From assembly GCF_023100945.1 (NCBI RefSeq), contig NZ_CP064689.1, positions 9,096,001 to 9,160,000 on the forward strand: a stretch of DNA of 64,000 bases, given 5' to 3'. A program made the position numbers and the translations under genes. Positions 19,001-26,761 of the stretch are shown here, in pieces (position 1 is the first letter of the stretch; every line of letters begins with the position of its first letter). The notes under the pieces were generated by a model. It did no database searches. It had not been told where the DNA came from and was given only the letters and a program-made list of their open reading frames with translations. The stretch comes from Bradyrhizobium sp. 200. Its GTDB lineage: Bacteria; Pseudomonadota; Alphaproteobacteria; Rhizobiales; Xanthobacteraceae.

Positions 19001-19254
19001 TGCGGCCGATCCTGATGACTTCGCTTGCCTTCATCATGGGCGTGGTGCCGCTGGTGATCTCCAGTGGCGCTGGCTCCGAGATGCGTCATGCTATGGGGGT
19101 TGCGGTGTTTTCAGGCATGATCGGCGTCACGGCGTTCGGCATCTTCTTCACGCCGATGTTCTACGTGCTGCTGCGCGCCATGGCCGGTAACCGGCCGCTG
19201 ACGCAGCATGGCGAAGCATCGGTAGGAAATATCGCGCGCAGTCCGGCCGAGTGA
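16066..19254 (+). CDS. RND multidrug efflux pump, HAE1 type (AcrB/MexB-like)
   Basis: A 1062-residue trimeric inner-membrane pump driven by proton import. It starts MNFSRFFIDRPIFAGVLS, typical of HAE1 pumps. The proton-relay aspartate pair is in GIVVDDAIVVVENVERN (TM4) and the TM10 lysine is in GLSAKNAILIVEFARE. Two large periplasmic loops lie at about residues 30-335 and 565-870. It forms an operon with the adaptor at 14722 and is likely repressed by the TetR at 13929. The substrates are probably hydrophobic drugs or phenolics, by family only. Confidence 0.93.
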   Translation: MNFSRFFIDRPIFAGVLSTLIFVAGLLSLPALPISEYPEVAPPTVVVRAQYPGANPKVIAETVSTPIEEQINGVEGMLYMSSQATTDGLMTLNVTFRLGTDPDKAQQLVQNRVAQAEPRLPSEVRTLGITTIKSAPDLTMVVHLLSPNGRYDMTYLRNYAVLNVKDRLARIEGVGQVQLFGSGDYSMRVWLDPQKVAERGLSAADVVREIRAQNVQAAAGVVGASPSEVGLDLQLSINAQGRLQTEEEFGEIIVKNGANGEVTRLRDIARIELGAADYSLRSLLDNKSAVAVPIFQSPGSNAIQISDTVRKMMVELKANMPDGMDYSIVYDPTQFVRASIEAVVHTLLEAVALVVLVVILFLQTWRASIIPLIAVPVSIIGTFAVMHVFGFSINALTLFGLVLAIGIVVDDAIVVVENVERNIEQGLTPKEAAYQAMQEVTGPIIAIALVLIAVFVPLAFITGLTGQFYKQFALTVAISTVISAFNSLTLSPALAAVLLKSHDAPKDALTRGMDRVLGWFFQRFNRFFHRSSEAYGHGVKRVISRRAIVMVGYVALIGVTFGLFKAVPGGFVPGQDKQYLVGFAQLPDGATLDRTEEVIRRMGDIALKLPGVESAVAFPGLSINGFTNSSNSGIVFVTLKPFEERKTANLSAGAIAGQLNGKFSAIQEAFIAMFPPPPVAGLGTIGGFKLQIEDRAGLGYEALNDATKAFIAKAQTAPQLAGLFSSYQVNVPQLYADIDRTRARQLSVPVTSVFDTMQIYLGSLYVNDFNKFGRTYSVRVQADAKFRARADDVGLLKVRSDTGEMVPLSALLKIKESAGPERAMRYNGFLTADLNGGAAPGYSTGQAQAVVEKIAADTFPKGIAFEWTDLTYQEIIAGNSSLVVFPVALLLVFLVLAAQYESLTLPLSIIMIVPMGLLAAMLGVWLTKGDNNVFTQIGLIVLVGLSAKNAILIVEFARELEFAGRKPVQAAIEASRLRLRPILMTSLAFIMGVVPLVISSGAGSEMRHAMGVAVFSGMIGVTAFGIFFTPMFYVLLRAMAGNRPLTQHGEASVGNIARSPAE

Positions 19255-19292
19255 GACGACGAAAGCGTTGCGCATCTGACGATGCGCGGTGA

Positions 19293-19316
19293 CCTCTCCC
19301 CGCACACGGGGCGAGG
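19293..19316. repeat. Palindromic intergenic repeat, CTCCCCGC family
   Basis: CCTCTCCCCG faces CGGGGCGAGG across CACA. It lies between the convergent ends of the RND pump and the RraA-like gene and may serve as a bidirectional mRNA end hairpin. Confidence 0.65.
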
Positions 19317-19323
19317 CAAGTAA

Positions 19324-20043
19324 TCATCTGCCGTGGGCCTTGCGCCAGGCCGCAAAGTCCTTTGGCGTCTGCGGATCGGTCGCGGGATAGAGGCCGAGGA
19401 TCGAGCGGCCGCCGCGGACCTGCTCCGTAACAAAATCCTCGAACGCGGTCATCTCGACCGCCTCGTCGGCGATCTCATCCGCAAGGTGCGCGGGGATCAC
19501 GATAACGCCGTCGCTATCGCCCAAGATGACATCGCCGGGAAACACCGGCGCATCGCCGCAGCCGATCGGGACGTTGATCTCGATCGCCTGATGCAGCGTC
19601 AAATTGGTCGGCGCGCTCGGGCGATGATGATAGGCGGGAAAGCCGAGGCCGGCGATTTCGGCCGAATCGCGAAAGCCGCCATCGGTGATCACACCGGCAC
19701 AGCCGCGCTGCATCAGGCGGGTCACCAAGATGGCGCCGGCGGACGCCGCACGCGCGTCCTTGCGGCTGTCCATGACCAGTACCGCGCCGGGCGGGCAATC
19801 CTCGATCGCCTTGCGCTGCGGATGGCTACGGTCGCGAAACACGTCGATCTTGTTGAGGTCCTCGCGCGCCGGCATGTAGCGCAGCGTAAAGGCCTCGCCG
19901 ACCAGCACCGGTTGATCGGGGCCAAGCGGATGCACATCCTGGATCATCTGGATGCGGAAGCCGCGCTTGAACAGCGCGGTGGCGACGGTGGCGGTGGAGA
20001 CGGTCTTCAGCTTGTTGCGGGTGGCATCGCTCAGTTTTGTCAT
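19324..20043 (-). CDS. RraA-family protein, probable 2-oxo-acid aldolase
   Basis: A 239-residue protein of the RraA / 4-hydroxy-4-methyl-2-oxoglutarate aldolase family, a metal-dependent class II aldolase and decarboxylase fold. The key motifs are GCAGVITDGGFRDS, which holds the substrate-binding Arg-Asp pair, and GDVILGDSDGVIVIP. At this length and with this neighbourhood it is more likely a catabolic aldolase than the RNase E regulator. It is the last gene of a same-strand cluster with lactonase, dehydratase and importer, where it could split a 2-keto-3-deoxy acid. Confidence 0.8.
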   Translation of the reverse strand: MTKLSDATRNKLKTVSTATVATALFKRGFRIQMIQDVHPLGPDQPVLVGEAFTLRYMPAREDLNKIDVFRDRSHPQRKAIEDCPPGAVLVMDSRKDARAASAGAILVTRLMQRGCAGVITDGGFRDSAEIAGLGFPAYHHRPSAPTNLTLHQAIEINVPIGCGDAPVFPGDVILGDSDGVIVIPAHLADEIADEAVEMTAFEDFVTEQVRGGRSILGLYPATDPQTPKDFAAWRKAHGR

Positions 20044-20111
20044 TTGATTTTCCTATTCTTGTCATTCGCCGGTGCGCAATCGGCACCCGAGGATCCATAC
20101 TCACTCTATCC

Positions 20112-20198
20112 ACGTCATTGCGAGGAGCGAAGCGACGAAGCAATCCATTCTTTCTTTGTGCCGCGAGATGGATTGCTTCGCTTCGCTCGCAATGACGG
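20112..20198. repeat. Inverted repeat of the CGTCATTGCGAG...CGCAATGACG family
   Basis: The ends CGTCATTGCGAG and CTCGCAATGACG are complementary, and the internal arms AGCGAAGCGACGAAGCAATCC and GGATTGCTTCGCTTCGCT pair imperfectly. It is a close relative of the copy at 11623-11733. Confidence 0.75.
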
Positions 20199-20215
20199 TC
20201 TAGAGTGGTTACGGA

Positions 20216-20248
20216 TTCCGGGGTTCGATGCTTCGCATCGCCCCGGAA
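20216..20248. repeat. Nested hairpin repeat TTCCGGGG...CCCCGGAA
   Basis: Outer arms TTCCGGGG/CCCCGGAA are perfect, and inside them CGATG-CTTCG-CATCG forms a second hairpin. A two-hairpin version of the same family is at 21391-21465. Confidence 0.65.
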
Positions 20249-20260
20249 CGACATCATTGC

Positions 20261-21352
20261 CTACACTGCCCCATGAGACTCCACATAGAGCGCGTAGACC
20301 GAGTGGCAGCTCGTCATATAGAGGCGGTTGTTCTTCGGGCCGCCGAAGGCGAGATTGGCGCAGCGCTCCGGCAGGCGGATATGAGCGAGCGGCTTGCCGG
20401 CGGGGCTGAACACCATCACGCCGTCGAGATCCTCGGACTTGCCCTTGAGTTGGTACACCCGGCGCCCGCCGACATCCGCCGGCTCCGGCTGCAGCGCGCC
20501 GTTGGAGCCCCAGCCGCACCACAGATTGCCGTCGCGGTCGACGCGGAAACCGTCGAGCGCGCCTTGATCCGCGGCATCGATCAGCTTGGTCTTGCCGCCC
20601 ACCGTGCCGTCGGCATTGACGTCAAAGCTCCAGATGCTGCGGTTCGGCGTGCCCTTCCACTCCACGACGTAGAGCTTTTTTTCGTCGGGCGAGAAGGCGA
20701 GCCCGTTGGGATTGACGATGTCGGTAATGACGGCGGTCAGCTTGCCGTCCTTGGTCAGACGATAGACATTGGTGGTGGCCTGCTCGGGCTTTTCCTTCTT
20801 GCCTTCCCATTCGCCATTGATGCCGAATAGGGGATCGGTGAACCAGATCGTGTCGTCGGACTTCACCACGATGTCGTTCGGCGCGTTCAGCCGCTTGCCC
20901 TCGAACTTGTCCGCCAGCACCGTGATCTTGCCGTCCTTCTCGGTGCGGGTGATGCGGCGGGTGACGGAGTGCTCGCAGGTAACGAGCCGGCCCTGGCGGT
21001 CGCGGGCGTTGCCGTTGGCGTAATTGGCGTTGGCGCGGAAGACGCTGGTCTGGCCGGTCTTCTCGTCGAACTTCATGATGCGGTTGTTGGGAATGTCTGA
21101 GTAGAGGAGATAGCCTCCCTCGGGGAAGTAGGCCGGCCCTTCGGCCCAGCGCATGCCGGTCGCGACCTGCTCGACGGTCGACGAATAGATCCGGTATTTC
21201 GCAAAGCTCGGATCGAGGATCTGCACCGCCGGGTCGGGATAGCGCTGGTTCGGCACGAACGGAAACGATTGCGCGCCGGCGGCGCGCGCGAGAAGCGTCG
21301 AAGCGGCAACAGCGCCTGCCCCTGCGAGCAGGTTACGTCGGTTCATGGTCAT
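20261..21352 (-). CDS. Tat-exported SMP-30/gluconolactonase-family lactonase
   Basis: A 363-residue six-bladed propeller enzyme that hydrolyses sugar lactones. The N-terminus is a Tat signal (MNRRNLLAGAGAVAASTLLARAAGA), so it acts in the periplasm. Metal-site motifs include GPAYFPEGGYLLYSDIPNNRI, LNAPNDIVVKSDDTIWFTDP and NPNGLAFSPDEKKLYV. ATG 21352 was chosen because an AGGGGAGGA ribosome site lies just upstream. It sits between the IlvD/Edd dehydratase and the RraA-like aldolase, consistent with a lactone-to-acid first step. Confidence 0.85.
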   Translation of the reverse strand: MTMNRRNLLAGAGAVAASTLLARAAGAQSFPFVPNQRYPDPAVQILDPSFAKYRIYSSTVEQVATGMRWAEGPAYFPEGGYLLYSDIPNNRIMKFDEKTGQTSVFRANANYANGNARDRQGRLVTCEHSVTRRITRTEKDGKITVLADKFEGKRLNAPNDIVVKSDDTIWFTDPLFGINGEWEGKKEKPEQATTNVYRLTKDGKLTAVITDIVNPNGLAFSPDEKKLYVVEWKGTPNRSIWSFDVNADGTVGGKTKLIDAADQGALDGFRVDRDGNLWCGWGSNGALQPEPADVGGRRVYQLKGKSEDLDGVMVFSPAGKPLAHIRLPERCANLAFGGPKNNRLYMTSCHSVYALYVESHGAV

Positions 21353-21390
21353 TGGTGGTCCTCCCCTGTGATGCTTTTTGTTTGACGTCA

Positions 21391-21465
21391 TTCCGGGGCG
21401 ATGCGTCAGCATCGAACCCGGAATCTCGAGGTTCCGGGTCTGGTCCTTCGGACCATCCCGGAACG
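21391..21465. repeat. Double-hairpin repeat between lactonase and dehydratase genes
   Basis: Two adjacent hairpins: TTCCGGGGCGATG...CATCGAACCCGGAA and GTTCCGGGTCTGGTCC...GGACCATCCCGGAAC. It belongs to the same family as 20216-20248. Confidence 0.65.
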
Positions 21466-21472
21466 ACGGTGG

Positions 21473-23209
21473 CTAGTAAATCGACGGCTCCTCCACCGGC
21501 GCCCCAAATCCGGTCTCCAGAAAATCGAAGTCGCAGCCTTCATTGGCCTGCTTGATGTGGCGGGTGAACATCCAGCCATAGCCGCGCTCGTAACGCGGCT
21601 CCGGCGCCTTCCATGCGGCGCGACGCTTGGCCAGTTCCGCCTGGGGCACATCGAGGTTGATGGTGCGTGCGTTGACATCTAGCGTGATCTTGTCGCCGTT
21701 GCGCACCAGCGCCAGCGGCCCGCCGATATAGGACTCCGGCGAGACGTGCAGGATACAGGCGCCATAGCTGGTGCCGCTCATGCGCGCATCCGACAGCCGC
21801 ACCATGTCGCGTACGCCCTGCTTCACCAGTTTTGTCGGGATCGGCAGCATGCCCCATTCCGGCATCCCGGGCCCGCCCTGCGGCCCGGCATTGCGCAGAA
21901 TCAGCACATGATCGGCGGTGACGTCCAGGTCCGGATCGTCGATCGCCTTCTTCATCGAGGGATAATCGTCGAACACCAGCGCCGGGCCGGTGTGCTTGAG
22001 AAAGCGGGGCTCGCAGGCGCTCGGCTTGATCACGCAGCCGTCGGGCGCAAGATTGCCCTTGAGCACGGCGAGCGCGCCTTCGGCGTAAATCGGATCCTTC
22101 ACGGTGCGAATGACGTCGTCATTATAGACTTCGGCCCGCGCGATGTTGTCGCCGAGCGTCTGGCCGGTCACGGTCATGACATCAAGATGCAGATGCTCCC
22201 TGATGCGGCTCATCAGGCCGGGCAGGCCGCCGGCATAGAAGAAATCTTCCATCAAATATTTGTCGCCGCTCGGGCGCACATTGGCGATCACGGGCACCTT
22301 GCGGCTGGCCTTCTCGAAATCGTCGAGCCCGATATCCTGGCCGGCGCGGCGGGCCTGCGCGATCAGATGGATGATCGCGTTGGTCGAGCAGCCCATCGCC
22401 ATCGCGACCGTGATCCCGTTCTCAAACGCTTTCCGGGTCTGGATCTTCTCCGGCGTCAGATCCTCCCACACCATGTCGACGATGCGGCGGCCGCATTCGG
22501 AGGCCATGCGGATGTGGCCGGCATCGGCTGCGGGAATCGAGGAGGCGCCCGGTAACGTCATGCCGATCGATTCCGCAATCGCCGTCATGGTCGACGCAGT
22601 GCCCATGGTCATGCAGGTGCCGTAGCTGCGGGCGATGCCGGCCTCGACATCGACCCAGTCCTTGTCGGAGATCTTTCCAGCGCGCCGCTCGTCCCAATAT
22701 TTCCAGGCGTCGGAGCCCGAGCCAAGCGTCTTGCCCTTCCAGTTGCCGCGCAGCATCGGCCCGGCCGGAAGATAAATCGTCGGCAGATTCATGCTGGTGG
22801 CCCCGAGCAGCAGGCCCGGCGTGGTCTTGTCGCAGCCGCCCATCAGCACGACGCCATCGACCGGATGGCCGCGCAGCAATTCCTCAGCATCCATCGCCAG
22901 CATGTTGCGGTAGAGCATGGTGGTCGGCTTCAGGAACGATTCCGACAGCGACAACGCCGGCAACTCCATCGGAAAACCGCCGGCCATCAGGATGCCGCGC
23001 TTGACGTCGTCGACCCGGCTCTTGAAATGCATGTGGCAGGGCTGAGCATCCGACCAGGTGTTGAGGATCGCAATGACCGGCCGGCCCTTCCACTCCTCCG
23101 GCGCGTAGCCCATCTGCATCGCGCGCGAGCGATGGCCGAAGGCACGGAGATCGTCGGGTGCGAACCAGCGCGCGCTGCGGAGTTCGGCGGGGTTCTTGTT
23201 TTTGCTCAT
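21473..23209 (-). CDS. IlvD/Edd-family dehydratase, sugar-acid type
   Basis: A 578-residue Fe-S dehydratase that removes water from a dihydroxy or sugar acid to give a 2-keto-3-deoxy acid. Cluster-ligand regions are NTWSDAQPCHMH, VDGVVLMGGCDKTTPG and YGTCMTMGTASTM; a Ser/Cys-flanked LSDARMSGTSYGA is near the C-terminus. The overall style (RSRAMQMGYAPEEWKGRPVIAI) is closer to L-arabinonate-type dehydratases than to IlvD of valine synthesis. ATG 23209 overlaps the permease stop as ATGA. A longer frame to 23920 is only the permease gene in another frame. Confidence 0.85.
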   Translation of the reverse strand: MSKNKNPAELRSARWFAPDDLRAFGHRSRAMQMGYAPEEWKGRPVIAILNTWSDAQPCHMHFKSRVDDVKRGILMAGGFPMELPALSLSESFLKPTTMLYRNMLAMDAEELLRGHPVDGVVLMGGCDKTTPGLLLGATSMNLPTIYLPAGPMLRGNWKGKTLGSGSDAWKYWDERRAGKISDKDWVDVEAGIARSYGTCMTMGTASTMTAIAESIGMTLPGASSIPAADAGHIRMASECGRRIVDMVWEDLTPEKIQTRKAFENGITVAMAMGCSTNAIIHLIAQARRAGQDIGLDDFEKASRKVPVIANVRPSGDKYLMEDFFYAGGLPGLMSRIREHLHLDVMTVTGQTLGDNIARAEVYNDDVIRTVKDPIYAEGALAVLKGNLAPDGCVIKPSACEPRFLKHTGPALVFDDYPSMKKAIDDPDLDVTADHVLILRNAGPQGGPGMPEWGMLPIPTKLVKQGVRDMVRLSDARMSGTSYGACILHVSPESYIGGPLALVRNGDKITLDVNARTINLDVPQAELAKRRAAWKAPEPRYERGYGWMFTRHIKQANEGCDFDFLETGFGAPVEEPSIY

Positions 23210-24069
23210 GATTGCGTGCCCCATTTCTGGACGGTGTTGCGCTCGATCGTGCGGAAGATCAGGTTCTCGACAATCAAGCCGATCACGATCACCGTCAACA
23301 GGCCGGCGAACACGGCAGGTATATCCAGGAGATTGCGGTTCTCGAAGATGAACCAGCCGAGGCCGCCCTGCCCCGACGACACGCCGAACACCAGTTCGGC
23401 GGCGATCAGCGTGCGCCAGGCAAACGCCCAGCCGATCTTCAGGCCGGTCAGGATCGAGCCGAACGCAGCGGGGATGAGAATGCGCGCGACGTAGGGCAGA
23501 CCGCGCAGGCCGTAATTGCGGCCGACCATGCGCAGCGTGTTCGACACGCTCTTGAAGCCGGAATGGGTGTTGAGCGCGACCGGCCACAGCACCGAATGGA
23601 TCAGCACGAACACCAGACTGCCATTGCCGAGGCCGAACCAGATCAGCGCCAGCGGCAGCAGCGCAATCGCCGGTAGCGGATTGAACATCGCGGTGATGGT
23701 TTCGAGAAAGTCGGTGCCGATCCGGGTCGAGATCGCAAGAATGGTGAAGATCGCCGCGAGCACGATGCCGGCGGCGTAGCCCATGAACAGCACCTTCAGC
23801 GACGCCCAGGCACGCATGGGAATGGTCCCGTCGCGCACCTTGTCGAACATCGTCAGAATGGTGTCGTGGAAGGTCGGAAACAGCAGCGGATTGTTGAGGA
23901 CGGTGCCGTAGATTTCCCACGCCACCGCGAGGAAGATGATGATCACGGATTTACGGACGAAGCCGTCGTTCCACAACAGCTCCGGCACCGACAGCTTGCG
24001 CTCGACTTCCGCCGGAACGACCGCCGTCAGGTCTGCGGCATCGCGCAGCAGGATTTTTGCCTCGCCCAT
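23206..24069 (-). CDS. ABC importer permease, SsuC/TauC type
   Basis: A 287-residue inner-membrane protein with about six hydrophobic segments (VIIIFLAVAWEIYGTVL, VLFMGYAAGIVLAAIFTIL, LVFVLIHSVLWPVAL). The EAA loop is around LRMVGRNYGLRGLPYVARILIPAAFGSILTGLKIGWAFAW, typical of the nitrate/sulfonate/taurine group. It is translationally coupled to the dehydratase downstream and follows the ATPase gene by 12 bases. This coupling suggests the imported compound is a substrate of the dehydratase or of its pathway. Confidence 0.88.
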   Translation of the reverse strand: MGEAKILLRDAADLTAVVPAEVERKLSVPELLWNDGFVRKSVIIIFLAVAWEIYGTVLNNPLLFPTFHDTILTMFDKVRDGTIPMRAWASLKVLFMGYAAGIVLAAIFTILAISTRIGTDFLETITAMFNPLPAIALLPLALIWFGLGNGSLVFVLIHSVLWPVALNTHSGFKSVSNTLRMVGRNYGLRGLPYVARILIPAAFGSILTGLKIGWAFAWRTLIAAELVFGVSSGQGGLGWFIFENRNLLDIPAVFAGLLTVIVIGLIVENLIFRTIERNTVQKWGTQS

Positions 24070-24081
24070 CGCGCGCTCCCC

Positions 24082-24846
24082 TCAGTGTGCCGTCACGGCA
24101 TCGGCAAACAGCAGATCATGGATCTGCTTTTCCAGCCGGGCGGCGCTGCCGTCCTCGCCGGAGACCTTGTCGACATCGATCACCTCGGCCTTGACGCGGC
24201 CGGGGTGCGGCGAGAGCAGCAGGATGCGGTTGCCGATCTTGATCGCCTCCGCGATCGAATGGGTGACGAACAGGACGGTGAATTTGGTTTCCGCCCAGAG
24301 CTGCAGCAACTCGTCCTGGCAGGTGCGCCGCGTCAGGGCATCAAGGGCGGCGAACGGCTCGTCCATCAACAGGATATCCGGCTCCATCGCCATGCCGCGC
24401 GCGATCGCCACGCGCTGCTTCATGCCGCCGGACAGCGTGTGCGGATAGGAATCGACGACGCGGGTGAGGCTGACCTTCTCGATATAGGCGCGCGCCCGCA
24501 TCTCCGCGTCCTTGCGCGGCAGCTTCCGCGTCATCAGCAGCGGAAACATCACGTTCTCCAGCACCGTCTTCCACGGCAGCAACTGGTCGAACTCCTGGAA
24601 GATCATCATCCGGTCGGCGCCGGGCTCGGATATCTCACGGCCCGAAATGCGCATCTTGCCTTCGCTCGGCTTCATGTAGCCGCCGACGGCTTTCAGCAGC
24701 GTCGACTTGCCGCAACCGGAGGGGCCGAGCAGCACGAAGCGATCGGAACGATCGACCGTGAAACTGACCCGCTCGGTCGCGGTCACCACCGCGCTCGAAG
24801 TCTTGTAGCGCAGCGTTACGTCACTGACATCGAGAAGCCCGGCCAT
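24082..24846 (-). CDS. ABC importer ATPase, SsuB/TauB type
   Basis: A 254-residue ATPase. Walker A is GPSGCGKSTLL, the signature LSGGMKQRVAIARGM, Walker B ILLMDEPFAALD and the switch His is in VTHSIAEAI. The Q-loop FQEFDQLLPWKTVLENV is typical of the sulfonate/taurine group. ATG 24846 lies 5 bases after the binding-protein stop. A TTG at 24855, overlapping that stop and better spaced from GAAGGG, is an alternative that would add three residues. Confidence 0.88.
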   Translation of the reverse strand: MAGLLDVSDVTLRYKTSSAVVTATERVSFTVDRSDRFVLLGPSGCGKSTLLKAVGGYMKPSEGKMRISGREISEPGADRMMIFQEFDQLLPWKTVLENVMFPLLMTRKLPRKDAEMRARAYIEKVSLTRVVDSYPHTLSGGMKQRVAIARGMAMEPDILLMDEPFAALDALTRRTCQDELLQLWAETKFTVLFVTHSIAEAIKIGNRILLLSPHPGRVKAEVIDVDKVSGEDGSAARLEKQIHDLLFADAVTAH

Positions 24847-24851
24847 GTCGA

Positions 24852-25868
24852 TCAATTGCCCTTCAGGTCGTGCGCGACCGGCAGATAGTAATCAGTGAAG
24901 GCCTTCGGCATGGTCTTCAGCGTGCCGACCTTGAACAGATGGGCGGCGAATTTCATGGTGCCCTGCGGCTGCAGGTTCCACTCCATCATGCCGGGCTCCT
25001 TGAGCCACGCCAGGAGATCGTCGACGCTGGTCTTGTCGCCAGTGACTTCCTTGTAGATCTCGACGGCGGCCTTGGTGTCGCTGCGGATCAGGTCCTGCGC
25101 CTCCTCGGTGGCGTCGCGCACGGCCTGCACGATTTTCGGGTTGGCGTCGGCGAATTTGGTCGTGGTGAAGAACTGCGCCTGGCTGAGTGGGCCGCCCATC
25201 ACGTCAGGCGACGACAGCACCACATGCGCGCCGGGGACGTTCTTCAATTCGAGGAACGTGAACGGCGGAATCGCAAAATGATTGCGTACCTCGTGCTGCG
25301 TGTTGGTCATCGCCACATAGGCATCGGGATGGCCGAGCTGCACGGTGTTGGGATCGAGCTTGGACCACTGGTCGGCGCCAAACGTCTCCGCGGCCGCGAT
25401 CTGCAGCACGATCGCCTGCGTGGAAACCTTGACGGTGGGCACCGCGATCTTGTCGTTCGCGCCGAAATCCTTGATCGACTTGATATTCGGATCGCGGCTG
25501 ATCAGCGTCATCGGCTGCGCCGAGGTGGCGACGATGCCTTTGACGCCGCCGCGGGTGCGATCCCACAGCAAGAGAAGATTGCCGGTTCCGGTGTTGAGGA
25601 TGTCGACGCTGCCGGCGAGCAGCGCATCGGTCTGCGCGCCGCCGCCGCTCAGATTGACCCATTTGGTGGTGACGCCGGGAACGCCGAGGGAAGCCGCGTG
25701 CTTCTCGATCAGCTTGTTCTTTTCCATGATGTGCGAGGGCATGTAGAAAATGCCCGGCTGCCGCGACAGCGTTACCTCCGACTTCTGCTGGGCCGAGGCC
25801 TGAGAACCCGGCAGCAACATCAGCATCGCAACGGCGCCCGCGCAGGCGCTCCACATCCTGTTTTTCAT
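24852..25868 (-). CDS. ABC importer periplasmic binding protein, SsuA/TauA (NMT1) type
   Basis: A 338-residue binding protein with a Sec signal peptide (MKNRMWSACAGAVAMLMLLPGSQASA). The fold is marked by VNLSGGGAQTDALLAGSVDILNTGTGNLLLLWDRT, the NMT1/SsuA-type core that binds small organic anions. It is the first gene of the minus-strand importer-catabolic operon and starts 45 bases from a strong palindrome shared with the divergent GntR gene. The ligand is unknown; the neighbouring dehydratase suggests a sugar acid or lactone. Confidence 0.87.
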   Translation of the reverse strand: MKNRMWSACAGAVAMLMLLPGSQASAQQKSEVTLSRQPGIFYMPSHIMEKNKLIEKHAASLGVPGVTTKWVNLSGGGAQTDALLAGSVDILNTGTGNLLLLWDRTRGGVKGIVATSAQPMTLISRDPNIKSIKDFGANDKIAVPTVKVSTQAIVLQIAAAETFGADQWSKLDPNTVQLGHPDAYVAMTNTQHEVRNHFAIPPFTFLELKNVPGAHVVLSSPDVMGGPLSQAQFFTTTKFADANPKIVQAVRDATEEAQDLIRSDTKAAVEIYKEVTGDKTSVDDLLAWLKEPGMMEWNLQPQGTMKFAAHLFKVGTLKTMPKAFTDYYLPVAHDLKGN

Positions 25869-25907
25869 TGTGCATCTCCTCCGGAGTCTCGTTGACGCTT
25901 CTGGGGA

Positions 25908-25931
25908 GATGCACTAATGTATTAGTTCATC
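25908..25931. promoter_or_regulatory. Candidate GntR operator, 24-bp palindrome
   Basis: Core ACTAAT-GT-ATTAGT is a perfect inverted repeat, and outer GATG and CATC also pair, so ten of eleven arm positions match. It lies between the divergent importer operon (start 25868) and the GntR gene (start 25967), where it could control both. Confidence 0.6.
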
Positions 25932-25966
25932 TGAAGCAAGCCCCTTTGAAACGGCCGGTTCGCCCG

Positions 25967-26686
25967 ATGGCTCCCCCGCACACCGCCTCCCGCCGCGCAG
26001 CCCCGCGTTCCGCCGATCGGCTCGATCGCGATCGCCAAGCTGCGCCGCAGGTGTTCGAACGCCTGCGCGGCATGATCGTTTCGCTGGAACTGCCACCGGG
26101 ATCGCCGCTGTCGCGCGCCGCATTGGCCGGCCAGTTCGGCGTCAGCTCGACGCCGATCCGCGATGCGCTGATGCGGCTCGAGGAGGAAGGCCTGGTCGAC
26201 GTGTTCCCGCAATATGCCACCGTGGTCAGCCGGGTCGACGTGCGGCTGGCGCAGCAGGCGCATTTCCTGCGGCAGGCAGTTGAGCTCGAAATCGTCCGCC
26301 GGCTCGCGATCCAGCACGAAGAGGCGCTCGTCGCCGAACTTCACGCGACGATTGCCCGCCAGCAGCAATATGCAAAGGCCGGCGACTTCGAAAAATTCAT
26401 GGCCGCGGATAACGAGTTCCACAGCCAGCTCTATGCGGCCGCCGACAAGCAGGACATCTGGGCGCTGGTGCGCAGCCGCAGCGGGCACATCGACCGGCTG
26501 CGCCGGATGCATCTGCCCTCGCCCGGCAAGGCGCAGGATATCGTGCGGCATCACAGACTGATCGCCAAGGCGATCGATGCCGCCGAGCCCGACGAGGCGC
26601 AAAAGCACCTGCGCACCCATCTATCGGGCACGCTGAGCGAACTCGCCCGGATTCGGGCGCGCTATCCGGAATATCTCAGCAACTGA
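25967..26686 (+). CDS. GntR-family regulator, FCD (FadR/VanR) subfamily
   Basis: A 239-residue regulator. The winged helix is about residues 22-90 (QVFERLRGMIVSLELPPGSPLSRAALAGQFGVSSTPIRDALMRLEEEGL is the recognition region). The C-terminal FCD helical bundle has the metal/ligand residues around DNEFHSQLYAAA and HHRLIAKAI. It is divergent from the sugar-acid importer operon and probably senses a pathway intermediate. ATG 25967 is chosen; the frame from 25868 includes the intergenic region. Confidence 0.87.
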   Translation: MAPPHTASRRAAPRSADRLDRDRQAAPQVFERLRGMIVSLELPPGSPLSRAALAGQFGVSSTPIRDALMRLEEEGLVDVFPQYATVVSRVDVRLAQQAHFLRQAVELEIVRRLAIQHEEALVAELHATIARQQQYAKAGDFEKFMAADNEFHSQLYAAADKQDIWALVRSRSGHIDRLRRMHLPSPGKAQDIVRHHRLIAKAIDAAEPDEAQKHLRTHLSGTLSELARIRARYPEYLSN

Positions 26687-26761
26687 TCGTTGCTGGTTCC
26701 TCGCCGCCTCGCTTGCGCGGGCGCAGGGCCTAGCATGTGTCTGCCCGGCAACACGCGGATA

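Noticed and set aside
23210..23920. N-terminal extension of the dehydratase frame to 815 residues
   Set aside because: The added part is the permease gene read in another frame; the true dehydratase begins at ATG 23209 at the start of family homology.
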